From NCBI GenBank assembly GCA_003255065.1, contig QAOA01004678.1, forward strand, positions 1-64,000: a stretch of DNA of 64,000 nt, given 5' to 3'. The notes below the pieces were generated by a model. That model searched no databases. It worked only from the letters and a program-made list of their open reading frames with translations, and was not told the origin of the DNA. Both the position numbers and the translations under genes were made by a program. Position 1 is the stretch's first letter. Each line of letters begins with the position of its first letter. This document shows positions 22,560 through 34,325 of this stretch, in pieces. Source of the DNA: Cercis canadensis (taxonomy: Eukaryota; Streptophyta; Magnoliopsida; Fabales; Fabaceae).

Positions 22560-23356
22560 TCATCAAAGACAAAACAATATCAAAGACATGGTTGAAAAGG
22601 TTTTTCCAAAAGATTTTCACTACTTTCCAGAAGACTTTTTCAAAACCAGAGAATTTTATGAAAATCCGAAAAGTTATTTCTGATTCAGATTGAAATCAAA
22701 AGCTCATTACCAAAAGGAAATTTTCCGAAAATTTCTCCCATCCACCTTTTGATTATCAAAAAGCTTGGTTCAATTTTCTGTATCTGGCTCCCTATAATCA
22801 CTCATGGTTCTTGTACTTCTGTCAAAATATTAATCCTTCATCACTTCCTCTATGGTTCAAAGAATGGTTTTTCTTCTGTGGACCTATCACTCAAATTTTC
22901 GTTCCTTCAGTTTATGAAGCCTATCTTTTATTCAAAGACAATACTCCAAAAATTCCTGAAATCAACAAATTCTTATCCTTTTGTATCAAATTCAATATTG
23001 CTTGGATCCTTTGTTGGTCTTATGATTTACATCAAGATTCTCTCTTTCCTCTTTATTTCCCTCAAAAACTAATTCGGGTATTCAAAGTAAAATGGTGGAG
23101 ACGGTTTGATCTTTCCTTAGCAGATGTGTCCAAAGTTCAAAACTATTTAGAACAAATTAATTCCAAGGCACCAGTTCAACAAGAGACAACCTCTACAAAA
23201 GGAAAAGCAGCACTCATGAATGAAATTGCTATGCTCAAAGAAAAGCTCAAAGAAGTAGAATCTCAAGTAGCCTCCTCAGATTCTGAAGAAATTAATTCTA
23301 GTTATACTCTTCAAAATGAATATGATTGCTACGGAATTAACATCACAATGGACTAA
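22560..23356 (+). pseudogene. degenerate ORF of pararetrovirus-like remnant
   Basis: The best continuous frame runs from about 22690 to the TAA at 23356; upstream pieces are in other frames and contain stops. It is rich in aromatic residues (PSVYEAYLLFKD, KLIRVFKVKWWRRFD), followed by a Lys/Glu-rich helical tail with LKEKLKEVESQ. The aromatic pattern resembles proteins annotated near endogenous caulimovirids in plant genomes, but I cannot name the domain. Not expected to be functional. Confidence 0.5.
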
Positions 23357-23447
23357 AATTGCTCAGAATTTTGACAAGCTTACATGGTTACCAGCAAACT
23401 TATCAACATAATCAACAATTCAATAAAAGCTTTATGGAGACCTCCCC

Positions 23448-23665
23448 TCATGACAAGTGGCAAGACAAGTGTCAAAGTTAGAAGATATGAAAACTACCCC
23501 TCATGACAAGTGGCAACATTACAAGGCTTCTTGAAAAGCTTCATTACACCTCATGAAACAAGACAAAGAATGCATTTCAAACAGTTTGGAATCCATGGAT
23601 TTCAAGACTCCTCAAATCCACCCATCAAGGTCTATAAAAGGCAAGTTCATCACACACGGAAGGCA
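23448..23665 (+). promoter_or_regulatory. putative promoter of the pararetrovirus-like remnant
   Basis: A TATAAAA box (23633-23639) sits in the context TCTATAAAAGGCAAGTTCATC, resembling the core of caulimovirid genome-length promoters. Upstream, CCTCATGACAAGTGGCA occurs twice (near 23448 and 23496), a direct repeat of the kind seen in viral enhancers. Activity is inferred only. Confidence 0.45.
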
Positions 23666-24172
23666 TCCTAATTCCATCCTAAAATTTCATCAGAAAGCTC
23701 TCCCAAGTGAAGCTTTCTCTTTAGTCTTTGAATTTCAACAAGTTTCAAACACCTAAGTTAGAAAACCCTTTCATTAACCTTCAAAGTCCTTTCTCTCCTC
23801 TCATTATGTATTAAAGTTTGTAATTAATTTCAAAGCAAGTTTCAAGAACTTTCAAAGTTGTAAGTGCTACTTTGTTTAATACTAAGTTTTATTTCAATAC
23901 TTTTTGCATTCATAATCTCATCCTGCTTTCCAGTGCGGATTACTGCCAGATTAGCCTCCCTTTTATTTTGAAGTACTGTTCATTTAACTGTGTCAAAATT
24001 ACTATTCATGAGCACTGTTCATGCTGAAGCTTTTACTTGTTCTGCATGTTTAAATTAATTTCTACACCCTTTCATTAAATTTTTTGGCTTACTGATTAAT
24101 CATTATCATCTTTATTAATCATTAAGTCAAAATTAAGACGAAGTCAAAACTTGAGACGATCCTGTTCATGAA

Positions 24173-24184
24173 TGGTATCAGAGC
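24173..24184 (+). other. Met-tRNA primer binding site (TGGTATCAGAGC)
   Basis: Exact 12-base complement to the initiator Met-tRNA 3' end, about 510 bases downstream of the putative transcription start. The same motif occurs in the copia element at 41071. Confidence 0.75.
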
Positions 24185-24288
24185 CTGTCGCCTATTCAAA
24201 TAGGCGGGGGGTAATGCGTGTATAACTTCTCAGTGCTCTTTCTCAAACAGTTTCTCATACTTCTTAAACATGAATACTCATACTTAAC

Positions 24289-24660
24289 ATGGCTAGGTGG
24301 TTTAGCTACAGAGTCAGTAGATATCATGGTTATGGTTTGTTAGAAGATCAAGTTTTAATTAGACATTACAGAAGTCTTCTTCAAGATAAAGAATTTGTTC
24401 AAACTGCAGATCCTTATTTTCTACTTTTTTTTCCCGTTATCAAGTCTCATTAAGATCAAGAAGAATTTCATATCTAGCTGTCTAAGTAAGATGGTAAGAT
24501 ATTATGGTCCTCACATATAAAATCAAAAGTTTGCTTACTGGTACTATAGTAATAGAGTTCAATACCTCAAAAAGGAACATCCTTCTGAAAAATTTGATGA
24601 AGTTTTCCAATTTTGATTTATCCTAGTATTACTAAGCCTTCCAAACCATTTATAGATTAT
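24289..24660 (+). pseudogene. degenerate first ORF after the primer site
   Basis: ATG at 24289 opens a 54-codon frame (stop at 24451-24453) beginning MARWFSYRVSRYHGYG. Further protein-like pieces follow in shifted frames (WYYSNRVQYLKKEHPSEKF near 24535-24600). It stops being recognisable just before terpene synthase exon 1 at 24684. Confidence 0.4.
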
Positions 24661-24683
24661 AGTTTCTTCCCACTTCAGAACTG

Positions 24684-27600
24684 ATGCGTCCTACAACAGA
24701 TTATAGTCCTAGTGTTTGGGGAAATCATTTCCTCTCTTGTGTACCTACTCTCAAGGTATGTCCTAAAATCATATATACAAAAGTTGTCTTTTTATGTGTA
24801 GATATTGTATTTTGTTTGGATGTTTTTAGCGGCATAAAACAAAAAGAAAAAATAAATTGGGATATTACATTTGTGAAATTTCGAGGTCTTGCACCTTTTG
24901 AATTTGCCAAAAATTGTACATAAAAAAAATTGAAAATGAATAGACAAATAAACACTAGTTTGTTTCTTTGATTAATAATACTTGGTTTGATTGTGGATTG
25001 TGCATTTTTGGGTCTGTTAATCTTTTTTGGTAACCCTTAGTTTTTATTTTCTAAATGGAGCTACAAAGCTCCGACTTGAGTGATTCTTACCTTTTAGAAC
25101 CAGGGGACGTGTATCTCTTGTGTGTAAAAATTTAATGGCCAAATTCGCTTTCCCCTACTCCCAGTGTTTATTTGAAGTTGATTATTTTTTTGCTATTTCG
25201 TGTCTGTTAGTCTTCTCTGGCAACCCTCGGTTTTTATTTTCTAAATGAAGGTACAAAGCTTCAATTTGAGCGATTCTTGATTTTTTAAGAACTAGGAAGC
25301 ACGTGTCTCTCATGTGTAAAAAGTTCAAAACCAAATTCCCTTTCCCTTTTTCCCAGTTTGCATTTAAGTTTGGTTGTTTCTTTGCGCTGTCAAGTTGTCA
25401 GTCTAGCTTTGGCAGCGCTCAATTTTTATTTCTAGGCTAAGTTGCAAGGCTCTGCTTTGAATGAATTTTGTCTCTCTTGAACCATGAAACCCGTGCTTAT
25501 ATTGTGTAAAAGTTTCAAATTAAAATTCCTTGATATGTGTTCTAACTTCTCAACTAAAATGGCCCCTAATTTTCTGTGTTGTTGAAAGTTTTTAGTTGTT
25601 GTTTACATTAGGTTTAAGAGTGTTTTGGCTGTTGTTTTGGCAATATTTTGGAATGGTATGTCTCTAAACTTTTAGGTTTGTTTCAAAGATTATTTTGATG
25701 CCATCTTGGGTCAGCTTTTTGTATTCTTTTGGGTTTACTTGGCATATATTTGGCTGCTGCCATGCCCTCATCTAAAGGGCTGTTTAATCTTTTCTTTTAG
25801 TTCATTCAAATCAAATTTTAGAGTTGATTTTCATTCTTAAGTCCTCTTGTTGAAGGTTCTGTTTTGGTTATGCTAGAGGCCCTACATTTTACTTGATAGA
25901 CTTTGGATTATGTTCCTTCATTATTATTTTCACTAATTATTGTTTCTATGATTGCTTAAGTTTTTCTTGACAATGTTGGTGAGACTATGTGATGCAAGAG
26001 AATCTACATTTGCAAATTTGAAGTTTGAGATCAATGAAAAGTTTGAAGCTCAAGGATTAGTTTTATTATTTTACATTTGTACTTAAGATCCTAGTCCTTG
26101 AACAATTTTATAATCTGTAAACTCATGCATTACATTCATTTAGAATTTTAATTGTATTTGATGTAGTATCCGTAAGCTCCTTACTTATCATGGAGAGATA
26201 GGATGATCCATTTGCGTATTAGAACACGTTAGTTGCATGCATTTCACGTTTAAATTTGTCGTCAATATTTTTATCCACCTTTGTAGTTTATTACTTGAGG
26301 ATGAATAAAAATATATTTTTGGCTATATTATATTCGCACAATTAATTTCAAGTAACCGTCTTTTGACGGGTGTTGTGGGCTGCCTAACATTTTTCTCATA
26401 CAAAAATTGACTCCCGAGCCCTCTTTGGTTCGTTTATTTCTAAAATTTCATTTCAACTTTAAGCTATATTACTATTATTATTATTATTATTGTTTACATT
26501 TAATTCCACGTTATGTAATAAAAATTCTCACCTACCCTCCTCTCCCCATTTAAAGGGAAAAAGAAAAAGAAAATAAAATAAAACTGGTAGCCTTGTCACT
26601 GTCTACATTTATTTTAATATTTGAATTTTGAAGCAGCAGAACGGTGGATCCCAGATTCATCAACATGTACAGAGCATGAAGGAGAAAGTACGGAGTGTGC
26701 TGAAGAGCCGTGTTGAAAAGCCCTAACAAAAACTGAACTTGATTGATACCATTCAACGCTTGGGAGTTTCTTATCATTTTGAAAGTGAGATTGAGGAGAT
26801 ATTACAAGACATGCACAAGAGACCTCCTTACTATAATGACAAAGATGCTGATGATCTTTACACCATTGCTCTCTGGTTTCAGTTGCTCAGACAACAGGGT
26901 TATAACATATCATGTGGTAAGTTTAATTAGTACTTATAAATTCATTATTTCTACAGTAAGCAGTGTGCTCATCATTTATGATTATGACACATTATTCAGA
27001 TATATTTGACAAATTCAGAGATGATAAAGGTAATTTCAAGGTGGCGTTGATCCATGATGTTTCGGATATGCTAAGCTTATATGAGGTTGCAAATCTTAGA
27101 ATTCATGGAGAAGATGTTCTTGATCAAGCACTAGAATTTACCACCTTTCACCTCAAGTCGAGTTTGAGTGACATGAACCCTAATCTTAAAGAGAAAGTAA
27201 CTCATGCTCTAAATTGTCCCTTTCGAAAGGGTATACCAAGAATAGAAGCCAGATATTACACTTCCATGTACTCGAGGGAGGTGTCACGAAATGACCTACT
27301 ACTACAATTTGCGATGCTAGACTTCAATGTACTGCAAGCAAAGCACCAGGAGGAACTAAGCCATTTCACAGAGTAAGTACAACTTGATTAATTGACCACA
27401 TCTCTACAAGCAGTGAAAATTTCCCCTTTTTTTTTTTTTTCTTTCAAGGTCCGTTTGTGTCGATGGAAAAGGAAATTTTTATAGAAAAGACAGCTTTGTA
27501 GACTATGTGTGCAGTGACACTTTCAGGTCATAAGCAGAAATAAATTGATTTTCTAGCCAATGAAAAAGTTGCTGATCGACTAACATAACTTTTGATCGCA

Positions 27601-28861
27601 TTGCAGGTGGTGGAAAAAAAAATTAGACTTTGTGACAACTGTACCATATGCTAGAGACAGATTAATTGAGACCTACTTTTGGTCATTGAGTGTGTACTTT
27701 GAACCTCAATATACAATTGCAAGGAAAATTCTGTGCAAATTAATTGCTGTTCTAACAGCGATAGATGATACCTATGATGCATACGCCACAGTTGAAGAAC
27801 TTGAACCCTTCACAGAAGCGATTCAGAGGTTAACCAAGTCCAAAAGGATTGCTATTTCTAGATTATTTCTCCTTCACCCTTCCCGAACAATTCTTTTATA
27901 AATTATGATTTAATTAATATTTATTGCTTAATAGTGATGAAATACCATAATTTGGTTTCAGGTGCGATATTAGTCCAATAGACTCTCTTCCAAAGTGCAT
28001 GAAAGTGGTATGTCAGGCACTTTTGGATCTGTTTAATGAAATGGAGTTGCTTACTGCAGAAGATGGAAGATCATCCTATGTTCAATATCTTAAACTAGAA
28101 GTAGGAAATTATATTCTAACTCAAAATTGCTTAGCATATATTCAAATTCAACACTGACTTGTGAGATTAATTTAATTGACTTTTATTTTTAAGGTTCAAA
28201 ATGTTGCACGAGCTTACTTGGTTGAAGCAAAGTGGCGCGACAAAGATTACATACCAACATATGATGAGTACATGAAAAATGGAATTACAACTTCTTATCC
28301 ATTTCTTGGGGCAGCTTCTTTTCTTGGCCTTGGACACATTGCAACCAGAGAGGTGTTTGATTGGATTTCTAATGATGATCTCCCAAGGATCGTTAGAGCT
28401 ACCTCCATTTTGTTCAGACTCAAAAATGACTTAGCTTCTCATAAGATACAAAATCAATAATCCATATAGTACAAGTTTTGCCTTGATTGAAATATAATTT
28501 GACCTCGAATAAGTGCTTCCAAGTTCTAACTAGTCGGTTTCTGCTTTTGGTTTGATAGTTTGAGATGAAAAGAGAACATGTCTCAGCAGTCGACTGTGTT
28601 ATGAATCAACATGGGATTTCAGAAGAAGAGGCATATAAACTATTGATCAAGGACATAGAAAATGCTTGGAAGGATATAAACGAAGAGTACCTGAAGCCAA
28701 ATAGTGTTCCAATGCCTGTGCTTGAGCGTGTTGTCAATTACTCACGTTTAACTGAGTTTTTGTATGGCAACTTTCAGGATAGATATACAAATGCGGAGCT
28801 GTTGAAGGATCATGTTGCTGCACTATTTCTGGATCCGATACGAATTGAGCAATACGAGTAG
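24684..28861 (+). pseudogene. terpene synthase (TPS-a, sesquiterpene synthase-like), seven exons, two lesions
   Basis: Inferred exons: 24684-24755, 26634-26916, 27000-27372, 27607-27828, 27962-28100, 28194-28445, 28559-28861. They join in one frame of 548 codons, the usual size and seven-exon layout of this family. Exon 1 has RPTTDYSPSVWG and no plastid transit peptide, as in cytosolic farnesyl-diphosphate users. RDR (about residue 259) lies 35 residues before the metal-binding DDTYD (about 296), and the second metal motif is NDLASHK plus FE across exons 6 and 7. Two lesions: a TAA at 26724-26726 in exon 2 (codon about 55), and an intron 6 donor changed from GT to AT at 28446-28447. All other donors are GT and acceptors AG. 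The exon 2 start could be 3 or 6 bases later. The product is not predictable. Confidence 0.93.
24830..26440 (+). repeat. Ogre/Tat-like LTR fragment inside terpene synthase intron 1
   Basis: Contains three diverged tandem units of about 190 bp, anchored by TTTTTATTTTCTAAATGGAG and ACAAAGCTCC type motifs near 25037, 25232 and 25421. Near 26160-26440 a block (GTTAGTTGCATGCATTT, CACAATTAATTTCAAG, AACCGTCTTTTGACGGG, GACTCCCGAGCCC) matches 62100-62310 closely. The last part also matches the 3' end of the Ogre LTRs in this window, where AACCGT, GGGTGCTAATACCTTCC and CCCCCGAA occur in the same order. It probably lengthened an originally short first intron. Confidence 0.7.
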
Positions 28862-29092
28862 AAGCTTGCCTTCTTCACTCGCAACTATAACAAATGATTT
28901 AGATCCAGTTCGAATATGTTTCTGTATTTGGGTTTTTTGAAATTTTCTTCTTTTGTGCTATGTTTATTTCTCTGTATTGTGTGGTGCACTTGCTACCTGT
29001 GTCTGTCTTAAGTTCTAGTTGGAAAATTGTTGTTTTATTTGTTATGTGCGTTACGCCTGTCTCAATTTGGATAAAAATGCCCCTTTACATTA
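28862..29092. other. terpene synthase 3' flank
   Basis: T-rich sequence after the stop codon, expected to contain the 3' UTR. No AATAAA-type signal could be chosen with confidence. Confidence 0.5.
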
Positions 29093-29100
29093 TAAAATAA

Positions 29101-29400
29101 GGGAGTCGTTATTTTCATACTTTAGCTTGTTAATACCGCACTCTCTTTAATATCTAAATATGATATAAGACTAAATTATCCTCATTCAAAAATAATTTTT
29201 TTAAAAAAATTTGACTAATCAAAATATTCTTTTTAACTCTTATTAGTTGTAGTTCCATTTTTTAATTAGAAAGAGAATATATGATTAGTCAATTTTAAAA
29301 ATTTTCTATTTTTGAATGAGTGTAATTTAGTCTAATATTCTATTTAGACATTTAAGAAGGTGTGAAATTAGCAAACACGGATATGAAAATAGTAGCTCTC
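29101..29400. mobile_element. 300-bp MITE with long TIRs and 8-bp TSD
   Basis: The ends GGGAGTCGTTATTTTCAT and (reverse complement) GAGAGCTACTATTTTCAT start inverted repeats of about 140 bp, including ACTAAATTATCCTCATTCAA on one arm and its counterpart on the other. The element is flanked by TAAAATAA at 29093-29100 and 29401-29408. An 8-bp duplication fits the hAT superfamily. No coding capacity. Confidence 0.85.
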
Positions 29401-29545
29401 TAAAATAAAATAAAAAAACAAAAAAATCTATCTAAAATAGTGCTACTGTTTTTCTTTGTAATTATAGTTTGTTCATAATCAAATGCTCAATTGTCAATTC
29501 AAACTTGAAGTTTTAGCTAAAAGTACCCAAAAAAAAATGGTCAAT

Positions 29546-32500
29546 TGTCGATGACTTATGAGTTTTATAGTTTTCCTTCGGTTATTAGTCACGTTTAACC
29601 ACGTTTAAAGAATGTTAGCCACATTTTGTGTAACTAACTCAAAGTGGCCCACTATCAGACTTAGTCTTTATCAAATAATAAACATGTGGAATAATTAATC
29701 TTATCTCATTTGAAATTTAAACTAGTTGGTTATGGGATTTGTAGTAATCTTGATGGTGGAAACTACTGCAGTCCTCTATAAATAGGATAGGGTCCTTAGC
29801 CTAGCTTACACACAATTCTGATTTACCATCATTCAGAATATATAGAAACAAACATAGGTTAGCTAGAAGCATTCTGTCCTGAATGTGAGAAACTCAAAAG
29901 AGCAAAAGGAGCAATGGCAAGAGGTAAATATTTCTTCCGTTGCTGACAATTGTTGCTTAGCATGTAAAGCATATATGAACCAGTTTGTATACGAGATGTA
30001 AAACGTGAAAATCTAACATGGTTACCTAATAACAAAGTGTTTTATGTTAAGAGTTTTATTCTAATTGTATAATATAATAAGTAGAGGGGTTTTATTCCTT
30101 AATGCATTGGCTCCTATAGAGAAAACTCAAATGTTAAATTTAATATAATAAGATATAAACAATAATATTTGCAAGTCTGGATGCTTAAATAGCCTGATTG
30201 GCCTATATCACAAACATAATTTTCTCTCGGTGGAAGGACGATGATGAAAGTATTGGCCATGTTATGTTATAAATCAATATTTTGATCCTCAATATATTTA
30301 TTATCCTTATGGAAAATATAGAAGAACTAGAACTTCTATAAAATCAGCATTAATTATAAGTAGAGTGAGAACTTTAAAATGCAATCGATATTAACTATTA
30401 ATGAATAGTTTCTAAGAAGATTAGATATTAACATGTACGTAAGGAAAATGTTAACAGGACTCATTAAATAATAGAATAGAACAAAAATTATCTTAGCTTA
30501 ATTGTAGAAATAAAAAAATTACATTATATTATATTATGTCCTTAACAGAATATTCGTTTGAAGAAATTTATCCATAATCTATTCAAAAAAAGCAGTGAAG
30601 GTAATACATACTAAAGAATAAAGTACAATAGTGGCATATACTTGCTTTCATCAAAATTGAAAAGTTTTCTAGTTATTTTTTCTTGGGTAAAATGTACAGA
30701 ACTACGTTCATCTTTGGTCCATGTTTGAAAAACTTACTAAGATTTAAAAACATGCATATATAGAACCCCTTAAACTTCACAATTTATGCAAAAAAACCTT
30801 TATGTCCATTTGATTGTTAGTGAGTGAACAGAAATGTCATACGTTTGTCATATGACTTCATTATCTCCAATTTGAGCATTTTAATCTTAAATTAAGGATG
30901 GATTATGATGAACTAGTGGCAATTGTGATTTTTGTTTACAAATAAAGTGCCTCTAATTCATCAAAATTCATCCTTAGTTTGGGATTAAAGTGCTTATATT
31001 AGAAGTTAATCAAGTTACATGACCGACACATGACATTTTCATCTAACTAATAATTAAATGGACGGAAAGGTTTTTTTTGTGCAGAAATTGTGAAGTTTAA
31101 GGCGTTCTATACACTAATTGATTCTTAAACTATCTAACATTAATGAGTTTGTAAAATTTGGATTTTATGAAAAACGTTTAAAAGTAGTATTAGTTTAAGC
31201 CCGTGAATTTAAGTAGTAGCATATAGCATTACTTAATGGCTTATAACCTTCACATTAGTAACTACAAAAATGAAACTTCTTCTTAGAATATTTTTATATA
31301 CTATTTAAGCTTCGATATATTTTATATATGATAACCACATAACTTAAAAGGGTATTTTTAGTCATTTGACTGTGTCAAAATGCAAAGTAATTAATGCTAA
31401 CTTCTGCAATGTAAATTCATAATCCCAAAAGAAAAAAAAAATGGTTGCGTAATTCTTAATGGTTGGATATATTTCAAAAGAATGAAGGAAACACATAATA
31501 ATAGAATTTGAGAGGAAATTAGAAAAGAAAGATGGAACAATCAGTTCCGTTCTTTTACTCTTCTAAACCAAGCAAAGCTTAAATATCATGCAAGGTTAAG
31601 TGGTATATATATACATACAAATTAACTGTGCCCTCAGAAGTATGATTAGAGAAGTGATCTTCCGAATTGATTTGTGGAAATTTGCTGGTATGCCTAACGG
31701 CCTCAGGTTTAGGGTGTTTGAATTTGAAGGTTTAATAACAGCGAAAATGCTGTTTTAAAAAAGAAAATACATAAATTGGGCAATTAGAAAAGTATTTATC
31801 ATTTTGGGACAATTTTGAGTCTGGTTACTTTGAAAGTGGCAAATTTGGTTGAGTCTTGCTACTTTGAAATAGCAGGACCCACCATCATTTTGCATTTTAA
31901 GGAGAGNTGTCGATGACTTATGAGTTTTATAGTTTTCCTTCGGTTATTAGTCACGTTTAACCACGTTTAAAGAATGTTAGCCACATTTTGTGTAACTGAC
32001 TCAAAGTGGCCCACTATCAGACTTAGTCTTTATCAAATAATAAACATGTGGAATAATTAATCTTATCTCATTTGAAATTTAAACTAGTTGGTTATGGGAT
32101 TTGTAGTAATCTTGATGGTGGAAACTACTGCAGTCCTCTATAAATAGGATAGGGTCCTTAGCCTAGCTTACACACAATTCTGATTTACCATCATTCAGAA
32201 TATATAGAAACAAGCATAGGCTAGCTAGAAGCATTCTGTCCTGAATGTGAGAAACTCAAAAGAGCAAAAGGAGCAATGGCAAGAGGTAAATATTTCTTCC
32301 GTTGCTAACAATTGTTGCTTAGCATGTAAAGCATATATGAACCAGTTTGTATGCGAGATGTAAAACGTGAAAATCTAACATGGGTTACCTAATAACAAAG
32401 TGTTTTATGTTAAGAGTTTTATTCTAATTGTATAATATAATAAGTAGAGAGAGTTTTATTCCTTAATGCATTGGCTCCTATAGAGAAAACTCAAATGTTA

Positions 32501-34325
32501 AATTTAATATAATAAGATATAAACAATAATATTTGCAAGCCTGGATGCTTAAATAGCCTGATTGGCCTATATCACAAACATAATTTTCTCTCGGTGGAAG
32601 GACGATGATGAAAGTATTGGCCATGTTATGTTATAAATCAATATTTTGATCCTCAATATATTTATTATCCTTATGGAAAATATAGAAGAACTAGAACTTC
32701 TATAAAATCAGCATTAATTATAAGTAGAGTGAGAACTTTAAAATGCAATCGATATTAACTATTAATGAATAGTTTCTAAGAAGATTAGATATTAACATAT
32801 ACGTAAGGAAAATGTTAACAGGACTCATTAAATAATAGAATAGAACAAAAATTATCTTAGCTTAATTGTAGAAATAAAAAAATTACATTATATTATGTCC
32901 TTAACAGAATATTCGTTTGAAGAAATTTATCCATAATCTATTCAAAAAAAGCAGTGAAGGTAATACATACTAAAGAATAAAGTACATTAGTGGCATATAC
33001 TTGCTTTCATCAAAATTGAAAAGTTTTCTAGTTATTTTTTCTTGGGTAAAATGTACAGAACTACGTTCATCTTTGGTCCATGTTTGAAAAACTTACTAAG
33101 ATTTAAAAACATGCATATATAGAACCCCTTAAACTTCACAATTTATGCAAAAAAACCTTTATGTCCATTTGATTGTTAGTGAGTGAACAGAAATGTCANT
33201 TTCTGAAGAAAAAAAATCCCTCTGTCCATTTGATTGTTAGTGAATGAATAAAAAAGTCATGTGTTGGTCATGTGATGTCATTATCTTTAATTTGAGCACT
33301 TTAATCTTAAATTAAGGATGTATTATGATGAACTAGTGGCAATTGTGATTTTTGTTTATGAGTAAAGTTCCTCTAATTCATCAAAATTCATCCTTAGTTT
33401 AGAATTAAAGTTCTTAAATTAGAAGTTAATCAAGTTACATGACATTTTCATCAATTGACTAATGATTAAATGGACAGAAATGTTTTTTTTTTTTTTTGCA
33501 GAAATTGTGAAGTTTAAAGCGTTCTATTCACTAATTGATTCTTAANAACTATCTAACATTAATGAGTTTGTAAAATTTGGATTTTATGAAAAACGTTTAA
33601 AAGTAGTATTAGTTTAATCCCGTGAATTTAAGTAGTAGCATATAGCATTACTTAATGGCTTATAACCTTCACATTAGTAACTACAAAAATGAAACTTCTT
33701 CTTAGAATATTTTTATATACTATTTAAGCTTCAATATATTTTATATATGATAACCACATAACTTAAAAGGGTATTTTTAGTCATTTGACTGTGTCAAAAT
33801 GCAAAGTAATTAATGCTAACTTCTGCAATGTAAATTCATAATCCCAAAAGAAAAAAAAAATGGTTGCGTAATTCTTAATGGTTGGATATATTTCAAAAGA
33901 ATGAAGGAAACACATAATAATAGAATTTGAGAGGAAATTAGAAAAGAAAGATGGAACAATCAGTTCCGTTCTTTTACTCTTCTAAACCAAGCAAAGCTTA
34001 AATATCATGCAAGGTTAAGTGGTATATATATACATACAAATTAACTGTGCCCTCAGAAGTATGATTAGAGAAGTGATCTTCCGAATTGATTTGTGGAAAT
34101 TTGCTGGTATGCCTAACGGCCTCAGGTTTAGGGTGTTTGAATTTGAAGGTTTAATAACAGCGAAAATGCTGTTTTAAAAAAGAAAATACATAAATTGGGC
34201 AATTAGAAAAGTATTTATCATTTTGGGACAATTTTGAGTCTGGTTACTTTGAAAGTGGCAAATTTGGTTGAGTCTTGCTACTTTGAAATAGCAGGACCCA
34301 CCATCATTTTGCATTTTAAGGAGAG
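29546..34325. repeat. 2.4-kb adjacent duplication separated by one N (31907), probably false
   Basis: 29546-31906 and 31908-34325 are almost identical. The left copy begins TGTCGATGAC in unique context and ends AAGGAGAG at the N; the right copy begins TGTCGATGAC at the N and continues past AAGGAGAG into unique sequence. That is a suffix-prefix overlap. Differences are scattered single bases and small indels, plus two further N joints (33199, 33546) in the right copy, compatible with two haplotypes. Content: TATA box, possible short first exon, otherwise non-coding AT-rich DNA. Confidence 0.85.
32139..32146 (+). promoter_or_regulatory. TATA box (TATAAATA), also at 29777-29784
   Basis: TATAAATA in a CCTCTATAAATAGG context, about 135 bases before an ATG in favourable context (GAGCAATGGCA). 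Present in both copies of the duplicated block. Confidence 0.5.

Larger units (their letters stand above)
22380..24660 (+). mobile_element. remnant resembling an endogenous pararetrovirus (Caulimoviridae-like)
   Basis: Order on the plus strand: degenerate coding region ending at 23356, non-coding stretch with TATA box at 23633, leader of about 500 bases, Met-tRNA primer site TGGTATCAGAGC at 24173, then a new start codon and degenerate ORF. In caulimovirids the last ORF, genome-length promoter, leader and tRNA-Met site come in this order in a circular genome, and no flanking LTRs were found here. No capsid, protease or RT core is visible, so the assignment rests on architecture and partial protein resemblance. 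The alternative is an LTR-retroelement whose 5' LTR ends just before 24173. Confidence 0.5.

Noticed and set aside
29914-29946. MADS-box-like start (MARGK)
   Set aside because: The frame reads a stop after ten codons and no MADS domain follows.
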